Shown here piece after piece: positions 24,998 through 34,700 of a stretch of 64,000 bases of DNA (its first letter is position 1; each line of letters opens with the position of its first letter). The position numbers and the translations under genes were made by a program. The notes under the pieces were generated by a model. The model was not told where the DNA came from, did not search any database, and saw only the letters and a program-made list of their open reading frames with translations. The stretch covers positions 2,480,001 through 2,544,000 of the forward strand of contig NZ_CP126739.1 in the NCBI RefSeq assembly GCF_030246885.1, read 5' to 3'. The stretch is from Microbacterium sp. zg-B185 (GTDB taxonomy: Bacteria > Actinomycetota > Actinomycetes > Actinomycetales > Microbacteriaceae).

Positions 24998-25812
24998 CAG
25001 CGAACCCCTCCTGCTGCGGCTTCACGCGGACGCGTGTCACAGTCGATGTCCGAGTCCGTCTCCGGAAGGCTTCCCGGCCGCGAGGCGACCGAGACGGCAT
25101 CCACGATGACCACGGTGATGTTGTCCCTGCCGCCCGCGCCGACCGCGGCGTCGACCAGCACGTCGGCCGCCTTCTGCGGATCGGGCGTGCTCTGCAGCAC
25201 CTCGAGGATCCGCGAGTCCGGCACTTCGGAGGTCAGGCCGTCCGAGCACACCATGATCCGGTCGCCGAGCTCGGCCGGGAACAGCCAGTAGTCGGCATCC
25301 CCGGTGCTGCTGGCGCCGATCGCCCGCGTGATCACGTTGCGGCGTCCATCGGTGGTCGCGTCCTCCGCAGTGAGCTCGCCGGAGTCGATCAGCTCCTGCA
25401 CCACCGAGTGGTCGACGCTGATCTGCTCCAACTCGCCCTCGGCGAGCCGGTAGGTGCGCGAGTCGCCGATGTTGACAGCCAGCCAGTAGCCCACACCGTC
25501 GACCGACGTGATGACGACACCGCTCAGTGTGGTGCCGGCCCTGCCGTTGCCCGAGGTCGAGAGATCTTCGACGCTGGCGCGTGCTCGCGACAGCGCCAGC
25601 CGGACGTCCTCGAATTCGAGGGATCCCCGCCCGATCGAGCTCGAGAACGCCGCGATGACCGCCGCGCTCGCCCGCTCGCCCGCCTCGTGCCCTCCCATGC
25701 CGTCGGCGACGACGAACACCGGAGCACTCGCGAGATACGCGTCCTCATTGAGGGCCCGCCGCAGTCCCGGGTGCGTCGCTGACCCCGCCGCGACGACGAG
25801 CGCCGGGGTCAT
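24997..25812 (-). CDS. PP2C-family Ser/Thr phosphatase
   Basis: 271 residues from an ATG overlapping the RDD-FHA 1 stop by 4 nt (ATGA). Complete PP2C motif set: THPGLRRALNEDA, VADGMGGHEAGERAS (metal-binding Asp), GDSRTYRL, CSDGLTSEV and GGRDNITVVIVD. It is soluble, with no membrane segment. It would remove phosphothreonine marks placed by the kinase two genes downstream, resetting FHA docking around the secretion ATPase. Confidence 0.92.
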   Translation of the reverse strand: MTPALVVAAGSATHPGLRRALNEDAYLASAPVFVVADGMGGHEAGERASAAVIAAFSSSIGRGSLEFEDVRLALSRARASVEDLSTSGNGRAGTTLSGVVITSVDGVGYWLAVNIGDSRTYRLAEGELEQISVDHSVVQELIDSGELTAEDATTDGRRNVITRAIGASSTGDADYWLFPAELGDRIMVCSDGLTSEVPDSRILEVLQSTPDPQKAADVLVDAAVGAGGRDNITVVIVDAVSVASRPGSLPETDSDIDCDTRPREAAAGGVR

Positions 25813-27125
25813 GCGTATCCCCCGACCGTGACGATGCGGTCGCCGATCTCGATCGCGTCCCCCAGCCGCACGGGCACCCGCTGGCCCGCGGGGCACGCGA
25901 TCCGCTGTCCTTCGCGGACGAGGGTCGTGCCGTTGGTCGAGTGCCGATCCAGCACCCAGCCGCCCGAGGATTCCGCCGCTGCCTCGAAATGCGTCTTGGA
26001 GAGCGAGAGGGTCTCATCGCGAACGGGTACGACCACGGCGCCGTCCTCCGGCGCCGGATTGCGGCCAAAGATCGTGCGCCGCGACACCGACACGCGCGTG
26101 CCGTCGTCCCAGGTGAACACGAGCCGGTGCCCGGGGATGCTGATCCTGGTGTCCTCGGGGGCGTGCACGGTGGTCTCACCGGCGTCGGCCTCGGAGGCGG
26201 TCGCGGACGCAACAGGCGGGGAGACCGGCGCGATGGGCGCAACAGCCGGGGGGACCGGCGCGATGGGCGCAACAGCCGGGGGGACCGGCGCGATGGGCGC
26301 AGTGGCACGGTAGCCCAGCACCGTCGCGTCCAGATCCGAGTCGGCTTCCGGCGCAACTGTCGGCGCCGGCGCCTCGCGATGCGCCGACGCCGGGGTGATG
26401 CCGGGCACGAACGCGATCAGCGGACCCTCGTCGGCGGGCGTGGTCTGGCCGGGACGCGACCGGGTCGGTGCCGTCAACGGCGCCGCGGGCTGGGCCGGCG
26501 CCGCCATGGCCGGCGTGCGCCCGGAGGGTGCGGGAGCCGGCACCGCGGGCTGCGGCGGACGAGGAGGGATGCCGGCGACAGCGGGGGCCGGCTGCGCGGG
26601 CTGGACCGGTCGTCCGGGTGCCGTGACTGCCGACGTCGCTGGGGCGGCATCAGAGGCGGACACCGCGGAGGCCGTCGCGCGCGCATCCAGCATCAGGGAA
26701 CCGGCGACCTTGTCGTGCCAGCCCTGGAAACGACCGGAGCCGTCGAACAGCGGCGTGAAGTACCCCACCACGATCGAGCTGGTCAGGCCGAAGATGATGT
26801 TCCGCAGAAGCGTCCGCCCGAATCCCAGCGCCGCCTGATCACGTGCGGAGACCAGACGCAGGCCCTGGGCGCGCATCCCGATCGAGCCCGCACCCGCCTG
26901 CATCAGCGTGTACACGACGAACCATGCCAGCAGCAGAAGCACGAGGATCGGCCCGCCGATCAGCAGCGTCGTCAGCATCGCCTCGACGCCGCCGGCGAGC
27001 GTGGCAGCGACCACCAAGCCGCCGCCCAGGACGATCGCCAGACCGGCCGCGATGAACGCGTCGATGAGGAAGCCGATCGCGCGGCGGGAGATCGGCGCGA
27101 TCTGTGCGGCCGCGGGCTGCGTCAT
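25809..27125 (-). CDS. RDD-FHA membrane protein 1
   Basis: 438 residues from the ATG at 27125, which overlaps the upstream transglutaminase-like gene by 4 nt. N-terminal RDD domain about 10-150 (RRAIGFLIDAFIAAGLAIVL, then GSIGMRAQGLRLVSARD), a Pro/Ala-rich linker with a 10-residue repeat, and a C-terminal FHA domain about 345-420 (IFGRNPAPEDGA, then LSKTHFEA, then HSTNGTTLV). Same design as RDD-FHA 2 but with unrelated linkers; probably an ancient duplication inside the operon. Likely a membrane-bound phosphothreonine receptor. Confidence 0.82.
   Translation of the reverse strand: MTQPAAAQIAPISRRAIGFLIDAFIAAGLAIVLGGGLVVAATLAGGVEAMLTTLLIGGPILVLLLLAWFVVYTLMQAGAGSIGMRAQGLRLVSARDQAALGFGRTLLRNIIFGLTSSIVVGYFTPLFDGSGRFQGWHDKVAGSLMLDARATASAVSASDAAPATSAVTAPGRPVQPAQPAPAVAGIPPRPPQPAVPAPAPSGRTPAMAAPAQPAAPLTAPTRSRPGQTTPADEGPLIAFVPGITPASAHREAPAPTVAPEADSDLDATVLGYRATAPIAPVPPAVAPIAPVPPAVAPIAPVSPPVASATASEADAGETTVHAPEDTRISIPGHRLVFTWDDGTRVSVSRRTIFGRNPAPEDGAVVVPVRDETLSLSKTHFEAAAESSGGWVLDRHSTNGTTLVREGQRIACPAGQRVPVRLGDAIEIGDRIVTVGGYA
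26221..26300 (-). repeat. About 2.7 x 30-bp in-frame repeat in the RDD-FHA 1 linker
   Basis: 30-bp units start at 26221 and 26251, with a 20-bp partial from 26281. They encode APIAPVPPAV-type decapeptides. Confidence 0.85.
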
Positions 27126-29521
27126 GGGGTCTCGCTCTCGGGTGCGGCAGCTGTGCTCGTGCTGCTCTTGATCGTGCCGGATTCGCGCCGGACGCGCGCG
27201 GACGCCGCCTCTCGGAGCCCGCGCATTCGGGTCGAGATCGCCGTGCCCCCGAGCAGCGACCGTACGCTCAGACGCGCCTTGGTGCGCTTCCAGAATCCCG
27301 CATCCTCCCCCAGGCCCCCCACGATCGTGTCGATCTCGTTCCAGAACGACTCGACGTCTTCGGGGGTCGGGTCGGCCGGGCCGAAGACGTCGGCGTCGGC
27401 CCGATGGGCGAGGTCCGCGACGCGGGGAACGGCGAGCGTCGCCACGACGGCCGCGGCCTCCTCCGGTCGGGTGCCACCCGGGGTCAGCCGGGCGCCGTAG
27501 TCGACGGCGCGATCGGTGAGCTCGTCCCAGCCGCCGCTGATGCGGTCGGCGGTCCGCGCGGCCGTGCGCCGCGACCGACGTCTGGATGCCTTCCAGGCGC
27601 CGATCACGATGAACGGAGACATCAGCAGGGCGATGATCGCCAGCGCGATCCCCCCGATGAGCAGGATGGCGCCGAGGATGCCGGCGATGTTCAGGGTCTC
27701 GTCCTCGGACTCGCGATCGTCGGGCAGCGTCGGAGGAAGATCGACGGGCTCCTGCGGCGGGGGCGGCGGCTGCAGGACCTGCGGCTTCGGGTCGACCCGC
27801 GGCTTGGTGTTCTGGTCGTTGGGAACCTGGTCCTCGGGAGGCGTCGGGGTGAACGGGAGCCATCCGACCCCCTCGAAGTTGGCCTCGACCCAGGCGTGCA
27901 CGTTGTCGCCGGTGGCGGTGAAGAGAGCCTCACCCTCCTGCTCCTCGTCGGGGTAGTAGCCCATGACCACGCGCACCGGTATGCCGACCTCCCCGGCCAG
28001 GAGCGCCATTGCCACCGCATACTGCTCGTCGTCGCCGATCATCTGGTCGCCGCCGATCAGCGTCGTGATCCGTTCGGCGGTGTGACCGGCGCGGGACAGC
28101 ACCTCCCCCTCGAGCCCATGGCTGAAGAATCCGCCTTCGGAGAGGAAGCTCTCCAGCGCGCGCACCTGCTCGATGGGCGACTCCGCGTTGGCGACGGTCT
28201 CCGCCGCGAGAGAGGTCAGCTCCTCGGGCACGTTGCTCTGCTTGGGCGCCGCGACCTTTCCGAACTCCACCTCGGCGAGCTGGTCATCGTCGGGCATGGC
28301 CGGCATCACCGCGTCGACCGAGTACTCATCGCCCGCTCGGAGCCTCGGCGTGGCCACCGCCGTGCCGGTCGCGGTGTTCACGAAGGTGCCGCGGCGCAAC
28401 TCCTCCGCACGATCGCCGTCGAACCGGATCTCGGACAACGCCCCGGCGGTCGGCATCCATACCCCGTCGTATTCGTCTACGGCGATCTTGAGGGTGACCG
28501 GCACCCCCTCGGCGTCGGGGGACATGTTGGAGCGCAACGGCGAGAACGCACTCGACGAGGTGGGTCCCCCGTCGGCGACGTTGTAGACCATGCCGTCGTA
28601 CTCGTCCATGACCGCGGTGCGGATGCGTGCGCCCTTGGGCAGTCCCTGCACCGTGAACAGCGTCTCGTCGACGTCATCGCGCACGTTCTTGCGGAATGCC
28701 TGGAGCGGGCTGGGGTAGTCGCGGACGTTGAACGGGGGGATGATCACGTCGCGGAAGACGTGCCGAGGTTCGGCCGGTGCGGCGAGCGCGCCCGTGGCGA
28801 CGCCCGCGCCGCCGGCGACGGCCACGACGGCGACGCCGGCGAGCAGCCGCCGCATGCGCATGTGCGACGCGCGCGACGGCTGCATCTCGCTGACCGACAC
28901 CGCCGTGTTCTGCGGGGCCCAGATCTGCCGCAGCGCGAGCCACGCGATGCTGACGACGGCGAAGACCAGGCCCTGCCCGATCGGGAATGCCGGTTCCGGT
29001 GTGCCCAGCGCGATGACCAGCATCAGCAGCACGCCCGCAGGCAGCAGCGCCCAGGCGACCTGCGACATTCGCAGAGCCAGCGAGGCGGTGAGGGTGGTGA
29101 CCACGAGCGCAAGGAGGAACGGCACGATCAGGTGCCCGTCGGCTGCCGCGAGGGGGGCGACCGTGGTGAGCATCTGCTTCCAGGCGGTGACCGTGCCCAG
29201 CGCGAGCTTGTGCAGCGTCTCGAGGGTGGGGACGACACCGAGAATGGTGGAGTGCGGGAGCGCGAGAGCCCCGCCGAAGACGAAGTACGCGGCGATGACC
29301 AGCCCGGTGGTGATCAGGATGCCCCAGCGTCGCCACAGGGCGACGCCCGCGATGCCGAGGCCGATCACGATGCCGCCGATGGCGGCGGGCAGGAACGACG
29401 GACCGGCGAAAGTGGGCCAGAAACCCACGAGCGCGACCGCGACCAGCACGGCGCTCGCGGTGAGGTCGAGGCACCAGCGGCGCGCGGTGATCGGCGCGGA
29501 TGCGGGGCGGGGCGCGGTCAC
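27122..29521 (-). CDS. Transglutaminase-like membrane protein lacking the catalytic Cys
   Basis: 799 residues. The GTG at 29521 overlaps the DUF58 stop (GTGA). Six or more N-terminal membrane helices (about 10-230), an outer transglutaminase-like domain about 240-600, and a membrane helix about 613-640 with a cytoplasmic tail. In the core, the usual DCEQ motif reads DDEQYAVAM (near 492), so Cys is Asp. The His is kept in VHAWVEANF (near 540). The usual Asp of FDPTP is Thr (LPFTPTP). This is the TgpA-like partner of MoxR-DUF58 modules and the Tgm of PFNA clusters. It is more likely a binding or structural protein than an active transglutaminase. Confidence 0.85.
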   Translation of the reverse strand: MTAPRPASAPITARRWCLDLTASAVLVAVALVGFWPTFAGPSFLPAAIGGIVIGLGIAGVALWRRWGILITTGLVIAAYFVFGGALALPHSTILGVVPTLETLHKLALGTVTAWKQMLTTVAPLAAADGHLIVPFLLALVVTTLTASLALRMSQVAWALLPAGVLLMLVIALGTPEPAFPIGQGLVFAVVSIAWLALRQIWAPQNTAVSVSEMQPSRASHMRMRRLLAGVAVVAVAGGAGVATGALAAPAEPRHVFRDVIIPPFNVRDYPSPLQAFRKNVRDDVDETLFTVQGLPKGARIRTAVMDEYDGMVYNVADGGPTSSSAFSPLRSNMSPDAEGVPVTLKIAVDEYDGVWMPTAGALSEIRFDGDRAEELRRGTFVNTATGTAVATPRLRAGDEYSVDAVMPAMPDDDQLAEVEFGKVAAPKQSNVPEELTSLAAETVANAESPIEQVRALESFLSEGGFFSHGLEGEVLSRAGHTAERITTLIGGDQMIGDDEQYAVAMALLAGEVGIPVRVVMGYYPDEEQEGEALFTATGDNVHAWVEANFEGVGWLPFTPTPPEDQVPNDQNTKPRVDPKPQVLQPPPPPQEPVDLPPTLPDDRESEDETLNIAGILGAILLIGGIALAIIALLMSPFIVIGAWKASRRRSRRTAARTADRISGGWDELTDRAVDYGARLTPGGTRPEEAAAVVATLAVPRVADLAHRADADVFGPADPTPEDVESFWNEIDTIVGGLGEDAGFWKRTKARLSVRSLLGGTAISTRMRGLREAASARVRRESGTIKSSTSTAAAPESETP

Positions 29522-30780
29522 GCGAGGACCTTCTGCAGAGCGAGCGGGATCTGCTCGAGCGCACCGATCGTGATCACGTCGGCGTCGCCGATGCGACGCA
29601 GAGCCGGGGCCGGAGCCGTCGTGTCCGCGACGATGGCGAGCGCACGAGCGCCGAACGGAAGACGCGAGCAGGCCAGGCGAAGGGCCTCGGGGCGCACCTC
29701 GGATCCGCACACGAGCACCACAACGCTCGCCAGCGGCATCGTCGCCGACACGGCCCCGGCCAGTTCCGCGATGCCGCCGTCGCGCGGTTTGCTGCTCTCG
29801 ACGGCCGAGAGCGAGTCGAGCAGCTGCTTGCCGGTGCCCGCCGGCAGCTCGCGCCCCTGCACACGCATGTCCACGCGCTGGGAATCACGGAGTGCCCGCA
29901 GGCCGATCGAGCCGGCAGCCGAGATGGCAAGCTCGAAGTCGTCGGCGGTGGAGTAGTCGCCGCTGGATCGGGACAGGCCGATCACGAAGTGCGACCGGCG
30001 GGTCTCTTCGAACTGACGGACCATCATGGTGCCCGTCCGAGCCGTGGACTTCCAGTGCACGTGCCGCAGGTCATCGCCGGGCTGATACTCCAGGAGAGCG
30101 TGGAACGAGACGTCATCCCGGGACAGATCGGCGGCAGGGAGGCCTTCGAGATCGCGCAGGTAGCCGAGCGACTGTCCATCGAACAGCACGGTGCGCGGAT
30201 GCACGAACAGGTCGACCGGGTCGTCGCGCCGGTGCGCCCTCTCGAACAGGCCGAGCGGGTCGCCGCGCACCACGCTCACCGGGCCCACCTTGACGACGCC
30301 GCGCTTCTGGGTGGGGATGGCGAAGAGCTCTTCGGCCTCCTCCCCCGGGGCAAGCCGCTGGATGCCGAATTCGCCGCGGCCGGAACCGACGGGCAGCACG
30401 ATGCGCGAGGGCAGGATGGCTCGGGATCCGCGGTTCGCGAGCGTGAGCGCACCGACGGCGCGCTCACCGACCACGACGCGCGTGCGGGCGAGGTCGAGCG
30501 AGACATCGTATGCGGTGCGGCCGATCAGGAACAGCGCGCACAGCGCGACCGTGATCGCGATCACGATCGCGGCGACGGTGAACTCCCACCACCCGGCGAT
30601 CTGGCCGAGGGCCCAGAAGCCGACGGCGATCGCCATGAGGACCCAGGCCAGCGGGCGGATCGCCGAGCCGATGATGCGGAGGCGCGTCAGCACGCGCGCG
30701 CCGATGACGGCCGCGACGTCACGCCATTCAGCGTCGCGGTCCGTCTGCGCCGACGGCGCCGAGAGTGCCTCCGCGACCAT
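29518..30780 (-). CDS. DUF58 membrane protein
   Basis: 420 residues from the ATG at 30780 (TGATG overlap with moxR). Two membrane helices about 43-85, then a beta domain and the DUF58 core with LLEYQPGDDLRHVHWKSTARTG. The C-terminal half has the vWA-like fold of the family. DUF58 proteins are regular partners of MoxR AAA+ ATPases, which are thought to remodel them. It sits between MoxR and the transglutaminase-like protein, the classic three-gene module. Confidence 0.88.
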   Translation of the reverse strand: MVAEALSAPSAQTDRDAEWRDVAAVIGARVLTRLRIIGSAIRPLAWVLMAIAVGFWALGQIAGWWEFTVAAIVIAITVALCALFLIGRTAYDVSLDLARTRVVVGERAVGALTLANRGSRAILPSRIVLPVGSGRGEFGIQRLAPGEEAEELFAIPTQKRGVVKVGPVSVVRGDPLGLFERAHRRDDPVDLFVHPRTVLFDGQSLGYLRDLEGLPAADLSRDDVSFHALLEYQPGDDLRHVHWKSTARTGTMMVRQFEETRRSHFVIGLSRSSGDYSTADDFELAISAAGSIGLRALRDSQRVDMRVQGRELPAGTGKQLLDSLSAVESSKPRDGGIAELAGAVSATMPLASVVVLVCGSEVRPEALRLACSRLPFGARALAIVADTTAPAPALRRIGDADVITIGALEQIPLALQKVLA

Positions 30781-31751
30781 CAGGCCGCCGTTCGCGCCTG
30801 GGGAGCCGCAATCCCGTCGAGCACCCGAGAAATCACGGTCTGACTGCTGGTGCCGGCGAACTCCGCCTCGGCATCGAGCAGGAGGCGGTGCTGCCAGACG
30901 GCAGGCGCCAGGGTCTTGATGTCGTCGGGGAGGACGAAGTGCCGCCCGTGGGCGGCGGCCCACACCTTGGCGATGCGGATCATGGCGATCGCGCCGCGCA
31001 CCGAAACGCCGAGACGGGTCGCGGGGTCGTTGCGGGTCGCCTCGGCGAGCTCCGCCACGTACCGCAGCACAGCAGATTCGACGTGGACCGACGCCGCGAG
31101 GTCGGCCATGTCCGCGACCGCGCCCGTCGTGATGATCGCGGTGAGCCCGGCGGACGGGTTGCGGTCGGATGCGCCGGCCAGGATCTTCTCCGTCACCGCG
31201 AGGTCGGGGTAGCCGATCGATGTCTTGATCAGAAAGCGGTCGAGCTGCGCCTCCGGCAGCTTGTACGTTCCGGCCTGTTCGATCGGGTTCTGGGTGGCGA
31301 TCACCAGGAACGGGCGACCCGTTTCGTGGGTCACGCCGTCGACGGTGACCCGGGATTCCTCCATCACCTCGAGCAGAGCCGACTGCGTCTTCGGCGAGGC
31401 GCGGTTGATCTCGTCCGCGAGCACGATGGATGCGAAGATCGGGCCCTTGTGGAATTCGAACCGGTGGGACTGCTGGTCGTAGATCGTGACGCCGGTGACG
31501 TCGGAGGGCAGCAGGTCGGGCGTGAACTGGATGCGCGCGCTCGTGCCCTGCACGGTCGCGGCGAGCGCCTTGGCGAGGCTGGTCTTGCCCGTCCCGGGCG
31601 CGTCTTCGAGGAGGACATGACCCTCGGCGAGCATGGACGCGACCACCAGACCGACGATCTCGTGCTTGCCCTGCACAGCCTTGTCGATGTTGTGCACCAG
31701 GCGCAGGAATGTCGCCTGGAACCAGGCGGCCTGATCGGGGGTCATGCTCAT
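30780..31751 (-). CDS. MoxR-family AAA+ ATPase
   Basis: 323 residues; the ATG at 31751 begins MSMTPDQ. Walker A is LEDAPGTGKTSLAKALA, Walker B/pore region is VLADEINRASPKTQSALLEVMEE, and the sensor block is ATQNPIEQAGTYKLPEAQLDRF. Full-length and intact. Chaperone-like ATPase, probably acting on DUF58 and the vWA-like components of this operon. It starts 41 nt after the giant Fn3 gene. A second MoxR gene begins at 63204 with a different context. Confidence 0.9.
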   Translation of the reverse strand: MSMTPDQAAWFQATFLRLVHNIDKAVQGKHEIVGLVVASMLAEGHVLLEDAPGTGKTSLAKALAATVQGTSARIQFTPDLLPSDVTGVTIYDQQSHRFEFHKGPIFASIVLADEINRASPKTQSALLEVMEESRVTVDGVTHETGRPFLVIATQNPIEQAGTYKLPEAQLDRFLIKTSIGYPDLAVTEKILAGASDRNPSAGLTAIITTGAVADMADLAASVHVESAVLRYVAELAEATRNDPATRLGVSVRGAIAMIRIAKVWAAAHGRHFVLPDDIKTLAPAVWQHRLLLDAEAEFAGTSSQTVISRVLDGIAAPQARTAA

Positions 31752-31792
31752 TTCGTCACTGCTCTCTGTCGTATGCGAATGGCTGGGCTCGG

Positions 31793-34700
31793 CTAGGGCC
31801 GCGCCCAGAATCTCTTCTCGGTGTCGACGCCGCTCCCCCAGCCGAGGATGTCGACCCAGACGTCCTGACCGTCGCGTCCCACCCAGCAGCCCAGCTGCTT
31901 GGAGCCGCTGCCGTTGAAGTTGACGGTGTAGGTGAGGTCCTCTATCTGGCCGCTGTTGCTCGAGTGACACGTCACCGTGGCGTTGCCGATGTTCAGGTTC
32001 TCCCAGTTCACGACCATCTGGCGGCATCCGTTCACGCAGCTGCCTGCCGCGTCACCCTGGGTGACCCACACCCGGGGCTGCGGCTGGTCGTCGGTGCGGG
32101 CCGATGCCGAGGCGACCGGGGACCACGCGCCGGTGGAGTCCTGCGCCCTCACATCGATGGTGTGGGTCTGCTCGTACCCATTGCCGACCGTCCGCGACCC
32201 GTTGCCGCCCACGTCCTGCCAGCCGCCGCCGTCGAGCCGGATCTGCGTCGTCTGGATCGGACGTCCGTTGTCGGATCCTCCCGAATTCCAGGTGACTTCC
32301 ACGCTCTGACCGAGGTTCCTGGCGCCGGCCGTGGGGGCGCCGGGAGGACCGAACGGGACCTCGGCGACGGAGTTGGAGACCCCTCCGGCGTACGTCGCGC
32401 CATCCACCGTTGCGACGGCCCGCATCTCGACCGAGTAAGAGGTGCCGTTGGCGAGGCCGCCGATGACGCCATTGCCGGGGAATCCTGCCCAGCCGCCGCC
32501 GTTCAGGCGGTACTGGTACGCCACTTCACCCGCCCGCGCGCCGTTGCGCGCACCGGGGGTATAGCTCACCGTCAGTTGGCGGTCCGCGGCGGCGACGCCG
32601 GTGACCTGCGGAGGCGAGGGGGCGATCACGCCGCGGCGCGGGGCCGACATGGCGCTCCACTCACCCCAGCCGGCCTTGTTGTGACCCCGGATCCGATACG
32701 TGTACGCGTTCTCGGAGGTCGGCACGACGATGGCCTGGCTGTTGGATCCTGCGCCGGGCGTCAAGGTCTTCTGCAGGCTGGATCCCTCCCACACCTCCAG
32801 CTGATAGGCGTCGATCGCGTCGCCGTTCGCGGACGGCGTCGCCCAGTTCACCTGCATCTGGGCCTGGCTGCCGACCGGCTGCAGCTCGGCCGTCGTCGGA
32901 GCCGAACCCGCCAGCGGAGGACCGGCCGGCACCTCGGACGCCGACCAGTTGCTCCAGCTCGAGGGCTCCGGCGCACGGTTGTGCGCCTGCACCCGCACCT
33001 GATAGTTGCCGCCGTTCTCCAGGCCCTCCCAGGTCACGGCGTTGCCGGTGACCTCTTTTCGTGTGATCCCCGACGGCGGCGCGGGAGAGATCTCCAGCGT
33101 GAACCGCTCCACCGGTGAACCGGGTGTCGTCGGCGTCGTCCAGGCCACCTGCAGCGACCTGTCACCGAAGGCCAGTGTCGGCGGGTTCGGGGTGTCCGGC
33201 CGCGCATCCGGACGAGCGACGGCCGACGAACCCGACGGCTTCGACTCGCCCACCCGATTGGTGGCGGTCACCTGGAACACGTACTCGACGTTGTTCGTCA
33301 GGTTGTCCAGCGTGCACGTCGTCGACTGGCAGTCCTTGGAGTAGGCGCTGCCCTGCACCGATCGCACCGTGTACTTCGTGATCTCGGCGCCGTTGTTCGA
33401 CGGGGCGCCGTACGAGACCACGACCGTGCGATCCTGCACGCTCGTGACCGTCGGCGCACCCGGCGCCGCAGGGACGCCCTGCACCGTGAGCACGACCTGA
33501 CCGGTCGCCTGGCGGTCGGGATCCTCGGTCGAGTCCTGGATGGTGTAGCGCACAACGAGGGTTCCGACGAAGTCGGCGGACGGAGTGACCACCACATTGT
33601 CGCCGTTGACGCTTGCGCTGCCCGAACCGGTCTCGACGTTCGCGGAGAGGAGCTTCAGCGGCGTCTCCGGGAAGGGGTTGAAGTCGTTGGCCAGAACGGG
33701 AACCGTGACGGCCTTGCCCTGATCGGCCTCCGCGATCGTGTCGGTGTTGGCAGCGGGCATCGCTCGGTTCGATGCGGTCACCTGCACCAGCACCGCTCCC
33801 TCGATGGGGTCGGTCACGCCGTCGCTGATCCGGAGCGTCAGCGTCGTCGCCGCACCCTTCTTGGCGTTGGAGGCGGCCTTCACCAGGAGCTTGTCGCCGT
33901 CGATCTCCGCGGTGATCCCCTTGTCCTGTCCGCCCGCGAGGGAGTACTCGTGCGTGCCGGCGTCCTCCGGGTCGGGGTCGACGGTGAGTGCGGCGAGGTC
34001 GAGGACGCCGGCTTCTTCGCCCGGTGCGACGTTCATCTGACCGCCGACGAACTTCGGCTGCTGGTTCTCGGGCGGCAGCACGTTGATCGGGATGCTGAGC
34101 GTCGCCTTGCGGCCGTCGGGGTCGTCCGGACCCGTCCCGTCGGTGACCTCGAAGGTCAGCGCGTCCTGTCCGAAGTATCCCGGCGCCGAGGTGTACACCA
34201 GCGTCCGCTCGTCCTTGACCAGGTCGGAGCCGTCGGCGTTCACGGCACTGACCTTGGCGTGCTCGGTGATCACGACATCGCCGCCTCCGGCGACGGTGAC
34301 GTACTCCGAGAGCGGCACTTCCTTCGTCTCGCCGCTGATCACCTCGAGCGGCTTGGTCGAGGTCAGCGTCGGGCGCAGTCCGTCCTCCGACGGGACGAAG
34401 ATGAACGCCGACGCCTGCAGGCCGTCCTGGTCCGTGAGTGTGTAGCGGATGAGCTGCAGCTGGTCGGTGACGGTCACCGTGACTGTGCCGTTGTCCAGGA
34501 GCGTTCCTCCTGCACCGACCTCCACCTCGAGGTGCTCGGTGGTGCCGTCGGGATCCTCGTCGTTGTCGAGGATGTCGAGATCCGCCGAAAGGCTGCCATC
34601 CTCGAGGTCGATGGGTCGGAGGCGGTCGTCGCGGGCGACCGGCGCCTGGAGCGGGACGTCCTCATCCACCGTGATCTGCAACACCGCCGTCGCCGTGGCT

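Noticed and set aside
27122..29521. Active transglutaminase / protease annotation
   Set aside because: The catalytic Cys and Asp positions are Asp and Thr, so an active enzyme cannot be claimed from this sequence.
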